DNA of 11,404 nucleotides from an uncultured Lachnospiraceae bacterium (lineage in GTDB: Bacteria > Bacillota > Clostridia > Lachnospirales > Lachnospiraceae). The stretch lies in assembly GCA_910586025.1 (NCBI GenBank), contig CAJUIO010000107.1:1-11404 (forward strand), written 5' to 3'. Under the pieces are notes generated by a model, which made no database searches, had not been told where the DNA came from, and was given only the letters and a program-made list of their open reading frames with translations. The translations under genes were made by a program, and so were the position numbers. The first letter of the stretch is position 1; each line of letters opens with the position of its first letter. Positions 7,211 through 11,404 of this stretch are shown here, piece by piece.

Positions 7211-9243
7211 CACAGCCAGAACATCACCTGATACTTTACAAGGGAAAAGAGATCCCGGCGCAGATCCATGAGGGCCTCCCCGGTATCCAGGAAAAAAATA
7301 CAGCCCTGGTAGAGCGCTGCCGCAAGCAGGCACACTGCCAGAAAAAGCCGCATCAGCCTGCACACCGTCCCGGATCCGGCCCGTTCGTACAGAGCCATCC
7401 AGGAAAGAAGCGCAGCCATCCCGAAGAAAATGGCAAAATCGCCAAAATACCGCATCAGAATCCCTGACATCTCCGTATCCGCCAGAACGATCACGCTCCC
7501 TGCGGCTATGCCGGCAGATGCCAGGGCAAACGCTTTGCCCTGCCGGAAACGCCTCCCTGCCAAAAACAGCACAGGGATTGTCAGAAAAAAGGGGGTAACC
7601 GCAAACAGACCTCCGTAGGTGGCCTCGGATATGGTAACGCCCAGATAACTGGAACTGAAATAATTTGCCTCCACAAAGGGGAAATCCAGCACGGTTTTCA
7701 CCGGGGCGAAGAGATAGGCCCAGATTCCCAGCGGAATCCTGTCCCACACAAACCCCCTCCTTCTCATATCATTAAAGCAAAGATTGTAATTGGCACCAAA
7801 GTCAAGGACAGAGCCGAATCTCGCATAATTGTACCACATGAGTGGCAGCGCCACAGCCGCCACGGGAACCGCAAGAGCCGCAAAATCGCAAAGTCCCTCT
7901 CTGGTCCTAAGACGGGAGGGTGCGAAAAAGCCTTTTCCAAGACTTACGGCAGCGGGCACAGCCAGCAGAAAGAGCTGAGGCCGGCATCCCGCCACCAGCG
8001 CCAGGAGAAAGCTCCCCATGACGAGCCTCCCCTTCTCATAGCTCCCGTCCGGCCTCTGCGCACAGAGAAAATGCAGCAGCCCCAACAGGCCAAGACCAAG
8101 ACCCATGATGATCGGCACCGTGTACAGATCCGTCCTTTTACACATATAGATCAGGTTACTGCAAAGCACCACAAGCTCGGTGAGAAGAAACCATGCGCCC
8201 GCACTGGTTTTGGGAAACCATCTCCTCATGATCTGCAAAACCAGCCCCATGATCCCGGCCAGCACAAGAAAAGCACCGATCATGATCACCGGCCTGTTAT
8301 GCAGATCCTCCCCGGTGAGCAGATAATAGGGAAGGTAAAAGAGCATCACGGGCACCACCCCGAAATACACATAATATTTTCCCTCATAATAGGCGTGGTC
8401 CCAGCGGTAATCCTCCCCCGCCTCCCCGAGCACCCGGTTCCTGTGCCCGAGATCGTAAGGGTTCTCCATGCCCTTTAAGGCCTCTCCCGGTTCCTCGAGG
8501 AGCGAAAGCCGCCCGTTTGCAAACGCCCTTGCCAGACTCTGGTATTGCTGCTGATGGACCACGCTCTCCTGCTGAAAAAAGGGATTGAGGCCTGAAATCA
8601 GCTGCAGAAGAAGCAGATTCCCCAGAAGGAACCCGGTAAGCGCCACATTCCTTCCCGCCTTCAGTTCCAGAAAGGGAATCCTCCAAACCCGGGAGGCGGG
8701 CCGAAATCCGTACAAAAAAGCGCTGAGAACCGACAGAAAAAGAACCCGGTACCAGGAGAAAAACAGCGGAATCACGGGATTCAGGGCGAAGTGCAGCCGG
8801 ATTCTCTCCCCGGCCCGCAGTCCCAGGGACAGCCTAAGGGACTTGCAGACGCCGTAAAAATGATAGGTCAGATATTGGCTTTTCTCCCGTCCGTGCCAGA
8901 TCTGCCTTGAGGGAATCCCATAATATTCCTCGTGCGATTCATCCCTTGCCCACTGACTCAGTGATACCGGCTCATAAGTCTCTCCGTCCCGGTTCACCAG
9001 CTCCACGTCAAAAAACAAAGTGTCAAGCCGTCCGTTAATCTCCGTAAGCTCCAGAAAGACCTCCCCTTCCCCCACAAGATAAGAGCCGTCCCCCTGGCTG
9101 ATCAGGGCATCCGACAGCAAAAGGCCGTAATCCGTAATCTCCTCATTGGAAAAGGATTCCCAGTGCCTATAATTAAACACAAAGATCTCCGCAAACAGGA
9201 TCAGAAACAAAACGCCTGCGGCGCAGCGGAATTTTTTTGACAT
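7210..9243 (-). CDS. Large multi-pass membrane protein, probable GT-C glycosyltransferase
   Basis: Protein of 677 residues with a membrane anchor (8-24), then a ~130-residue extracytoplasmic segment (25-155) with alternating hydrophobic strands and many acidic residues. About ten or more hydrophobic spans follow from residue 158 onward. The segment between the second and later spans contains LARAFANGRLSL (237-248) and WDHAYYEGKYYVYFG (281-295), a loop I associate with uncharacterised GT39-like membrane proteins of Gram-positive bacteria. Asp282 is a candidate catalytic residue by analogy with other GT-C enzymes, where an acidic residue sits in the first large outer loop. The start at 9243 is supported by a GGAGGAAGGA stretch just upstream. 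It is 25 bases after the PIG-V-like gene and 19 bases before the GT39-like gene, so all three are probably co-transcribed. It could also be a non-enzymatic membrane protein; the sugar and acceptor cannot be read from the sequence. Confidence 0.72.
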   Translation of the reverse strand: MSKKFRCAAGVLFLILFAEIFVFNYRHWESFSNEEITDYGLLLSDALISQGDGSYLVGEGEVFLELTEINGRLDTLFFDVELVNRDGETYEPVSLSQWARDESHEEYYGIPSRQIWHGREKSQYLTYHFYGVCKSLRLSLGLRAGERIRLHFALNPVIPLFFSWYRVLFLSVLSAFLYGFRPASRVWRIPFLELKAGRNVALTGFLLGNLLLLQLISGLNPFFQQESVVHQQQYQSLARAFANGRLSLLEEPGEALKGMENPYDLGHRNRVLGEAGEDYRWDHAYYEGKYYVYFGVVPVMLFYLPYYLLTGEDLHNRPVIMIGAFLVLAGIMGLVLQIMRRWFPKTSAGAWFLLTELVVLCSNLIYMCKRTDLYTVPIIMGLGLGLLGLLHFLCAQRPDGSYEKGRLVMGSFLLALVAGCRPQLFLLAVPAAVSLGKGFFAPSRLRTREGLCDFAALAVPVAAVALPLMWYNYARFGSVLDFGANYNLCFNDMRRRGFVWDRIPLGIWAYLFAPVKTVLDFPFVEANYFSSSYLGVTISEATYGGLFAVTPFFLTIPVLFLAGRRFRQGKAFALASAGIAAGSVIVLADTEMSGILMRYFGDFAIFFGMAALLSWMALYERAGSGTVCRLMRLFLAVCLLAAALYQGCIFFLDTGEALMDLRRDLFSLVKYQVMFWL

Positions 9244-9268
9244 TTTAATCCTTCCTCCCTCAGTCCCG

Positions 9269-10450
9269 CTACATGATCTGCTTCCACTGATAACAGCCGA
9301 TCATGTACACCATCATGAGCATCAAAGATACCGGAAGCAGAATCTCTCCCGCCTTCCTGTGATCCGCAAAAAATTTTCCCCCAAGCATGAAAAGAGGAAG
9401 CGCGCTGAGCGTGTACCTCCCTGCGCTGATCAGCCAGGTGGAGGAATAGGTAAGCAGGAAGAACAAGGTCAGATAAACCAGGTAAACAGGCCGCAGCCTT
9501 TTCCGGAATCCGTAGACGATCACCGCCAGATACAGGAAAAAGAGAACCAGCTCCGGCACCCACAGACTCATTCCCGCAGAGGTAAACCAGCTGTCCGCCG
9601 CATACGCCCTGACATAGGAAAAGGTATTCCATATGGGAGTCAGTGAATTGTTCCAGTGGGTTCTCTGATAATACAGAAAACGCAGGGGATCCCCCTCCAC
9701 CGCATAATTGACATACAGATAGACCAGAAGGCCTCCCACCATGGGCACGCACCGGAGTCCGGGCCAGAGAATCTCTCTTACAAAGCTCCTCCATTTTCCC
9801 TTTGCCAGCAGCAAAAAGCCGTGACGGTCATAAAACAATTCCACCACCACGCAGAAGGCCAGCAACACTCCCTGCACCTTGGTGAGACATGCCAGAAATC
9901 CCACTGCAGCCACGCCCGTCCATCTGTGCCTTCTCAGAAACCAGAAAAAGGCGGATAGAATCGCAAAATACAGGGATTCCGTCATGATGGAGCCAAAGAA
10001 AAAAGAAAAGGGAAACACCGCAAGCGCTGCGGCAGCCCTTCCTGCCTCCTCCTGTCCAAATTCCAGACGCATGAGCTTATCCAGAAAGACATTCCCGATC
10101 CCGAAGCAGACTGTGGAAATCAGGATTCCCGCAAGCCTGTAATCTCCCACCAGCATATGAAGCGCCCGGATCAGCCAGGGATACAGAGGGAAAAACACCA
10201 GAAAAAGATGCTTTCCGTCCTCAATGGCTCCCCCGTATCCGTTCTGGGCAATATTCAGATAATGCGCGGAATCCCACCGCTTCCATGCCTCGAGAAAATC
10301 GGAAAAGGTAATTCCCTCCCCGTAATCTCCAAAAACCGCCATCACGCAGACGGAAACCAGATAGACAAGAATCCGGATAAGTATCGCTCCGGCAAAAATA
10401 CGGATGCTTCTGTTTTGTTTGACTGCGCCGAAATACTTTTTCAATGTCAT
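9269..10450 (-). CDS. PIG-V/GT76-like membrane mannosyltransferase homologue
   Basis: Polytopic GT-C type glycosyltransferase of 393 residues. In eukaryotes the PIG-V family adds the second mannose to the GPI anchor core; bacterial members are uncharacterised for the most part and probably use polyprenyl-phosphate sugars. Family marks seen: WDSAHYLNIAQNGY (59-72), with the acidic residue D60 in the first outer loop, FFPLYPWLIR (86-95), FPFSFFFGSIMTESLYFA (146-163), and CLTKVQGVLL (188-197). A first span lies at about 19-40 and several more follow to the C terminus, which ends with a short basic-aromatic tail. ATG at 10450 has only a modest upstream GGTGGGA; no better start is visible. It is 24 bases after the cation transporter gene and 25 bases before the next membrane protein, so it is probably the second gene of an operon. 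The mannose specificity is inferred from the family name and may not hold. Confidence 0.85.
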   Translation of the reverse strand: MTLKKYFGAVKQNRSIRIFAGAILIRILVYLVSVCVMAVFGDYGEGITFSDFLEAWKRWDSAHYLNIAQNGYGGAIEDGKHLFLVFFPLYPWLIRALHMLVGDYRLAGILISTVCFGIGNVFLDKLMRLEFGQEEAGRAAAALAVFPFSFFFGSIMTESLYFAILSAFFWFLRRHRWTGVAAVGFLACLTKVQGVLLAFCVVVELFYDRHGFLLLAKGKWRSFVREILWPGLRCVPMVGGLLVYLYVNYAVEGDPLRFLYYQRTHWNNSLTPIWNTFSYVRAYAADSWFTSAGMSLWVPELVLFFLYLAVIVYGFRKRLRPVYLVYLTLFFLLTYSSTWLISAGRYTLSALPLFMLGGKFFADHRKAGEILLPVSLMLMMVYMIGCYQWKQIM

Positions 10451-10474
10451 TGTCCCACCACTTCTCCAAAAAGG

Positions 10475-11404
10475 TCAGGCATACGCCTTATCCACCTCGA
10501 TAACCACAAAATAATTCTCGTTGATCCGCGTCACCTGTTTCCGGATGTAATCGGCAACCTCCTCGTCCGTCATCCCATAGTCATAGGGAACCACCACGTC
10601 GAAGATCAGGTTGGTGTGGGTAGGTCCGTGGACAATCCGAAAATCATGGAAGGTAATCCTCCCCTCCATATTTTTGATAATTGCCGCCACCTGTCCTTTG
10701 ATCTCATTGGTAAGCGCGTCATCCGAACAGACAGGATCCATGTGAATCACCGCACTGCATCTGAGCTCTTTTGCCAGATTATGCTCAATGGTATCGATCA
10801 TGTCATGAAGCACCAGAATATCACCCGCAGCCGGCACCTCCACATGGACGGAGAGCATCACCCTTCCCGGCCCGTAATTATGTACCACCAGGTCATGCAT
10901 TCCCATCACGCCCTGATCCTTGTATTCCATAATGATCTCCTCGATGCGCTTCACAAATTCCGGCTCCGGCGGCTGCCCCAGAAGAGGTCCTATGGTCTCC
11001 TTTGCCGCAGAAAATCCCGCAAAAAATACGAACAGAGCCACCAATACGCCGCAGTACCCGTCGATCTGAATTTCGGCAAACTCTGCCAGAAGAGTGGTGA
11101 TAAGAACCACGAACGTGGCCACCGTATCGCTTAAGCTGTCCTTTGCGGTGGCGCTCATCGCAGCACTGTCGATCTTTTTTCCCACCGCCCTGTTGTAGAG
11201 GGCCATATACACCTTTACAAGAATGGAGGCCGCAAGCACTGCCAGAACCAGAGGCCCGGCCTCAACCGCGGCCGGATGCATAATCTTTTCAACAGAGGTC
11301 TTCAAGAGCTCGAAGGCCATGATCAGGATCACAATGGAAACCAGAAAGCCGGATATGTACTCGATTCTGCCGTGGCCAAAGGGATGATGGCTGTCCGGCT
11401 TCTG
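10475..11404 (-). CDS. Cation diffusion facilitator family transporter, 5' end outside the window
   Basis: Membrane efflux pump for divalent metal ions, exchanging metal for protons. The frame stays open to the window edge, so 309 residues are visible and an N-terminal part of perhaps 70-90 residues is missing. The first visible residues, DSHHPFGHGRIEYISG (4-19), are the hallmark loop after the second membrane span of this family. In the fifth span the metal site reads DSLSD (89-93), that is D-x-x-x-D. Zinc-specific members usually have H-x-x-x-D; the Asp form is reported for Mn-type members, so Mn2+ or Fe2+ is a plausible substrate, by inference. The C-terminal cytoplasmic domain (about 145-225) is followed by a further ~75 residues (230-309, with FHDFRIVHGPTHTNLIFDVVVP) that look like a second copy of the same ferredoxin-like fold. 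Apparent starts inside the window (for example GTG 11332) are internal. It precedes the glycosyltransferases by 24 bases. Confidence 0.95.
   Translation of the reverse strand, partial: QKPDSHHPFGHGRIEYISGFLVSIVILIMAFELLKTSVEKIMHPAAVEAGPLVLAVLAASILVKVYMALYNRAVGKKIDSAAMSATAKDSLSDTVATFVVLITTLLAEFAEIQIDGYCGVLVALFVFFAGFSAAKETIGPLLGQPPEPEFVKRIEEIIMEYKDQGVMGMHDLVVHNYGPGRVMLSVHVEVPAAGDILVLHDMIDTIEHNLAKELRCSAVIHMDPVCSDDALTNEIKGQVAAIIKNMEGRITFHDFRIVHGPTHTNLIFDVVVPYDYGMTDEEVADYIRKQVTRINENYFVVIEVDKAYA

Noticed and set aside
5442..10450. Possibility that the glycosyltransferase block is a mobile or prophage island
   Set aside because: There is no integrase, transposase, tRNA or direct repeat in the window, and base composition looks similar to gpmI and the ABC operon.
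10157..11134. Plus-strand open frame of 325 codons
   Set aside because: It is antisense to the cation transporter and the PIG-V-like gene; its composition (His, Arg, Ile rich) is that of a shadow frame.

Overview
The window reads as a chromosomal segment from a Gram-positive, anaerobe-type Firmicute, most likely Clostridia/Lachnospiraceae. The grounds are moderate GC, strong GGAGG-type ribosome binding sites, a YtrA-type GntR regulator next to its ABC transporter, a Clostridia-style cation diffusion facilitator with a long C-terminal extension, and cofactor-independent phosphoglycerate mutase as the glycolytic mutase. The genus cannot be fixed from the sequence alone. All eight protein genes are on the minus strand, so transcription runs from high to low coordinates. 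I see no RNA genes, insertion sequences, CRISPR arrays or phage genes.

Upstream block (11404 to 5442): a cation diffusion facilitator, cut by the window edge, is followed at 24, 25 and 19 bp spacings by three large polytopic membrane proteins that look like GT-C fold glycosyltransferases. The first is a PIG-V/GT76-like enzyme. The second carries an N-terminal extracytoplasmic domain and a WDHAYYEGKYYVYFG loop. The third is GT39/PMT-like. The tight spacing and absence of promoters suggest one transcription unit. Such enzymes use polyprenyl-phosphate sugars on the outer face of the membrane, so the block may decorate a surface polymer or protein. The acceptor is unknown.

Middle (5441 to 3686): gpmI, 2,3-bisphosphoglycerate-independent phosphoglycerate mutase, with its own sigma-A-type promoter (TTGCAT-17-TATAAT) and a strong intrinsic terminator. 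It is a housekeeping gene between two envelope-related units.

Downstream block (3653 to 11): a compact self-contained operon consisting of a promoter (TTGACA-18-TAGTAT), an inverted repeat just downstream that probably is the operator of the encoded regulator, a 120-residue YtrA-like GntR repressor, an ABC ATPase, an ABC permease with a ~365-residue C-terminal extracytoplasmic domain, and a terminator. The genes overlap by 4 and 29 bases. By analogy with the ytr locus of Bacillus it may respond to cell-envelope stress, but the ligand or substrate is not visible from the sequence.
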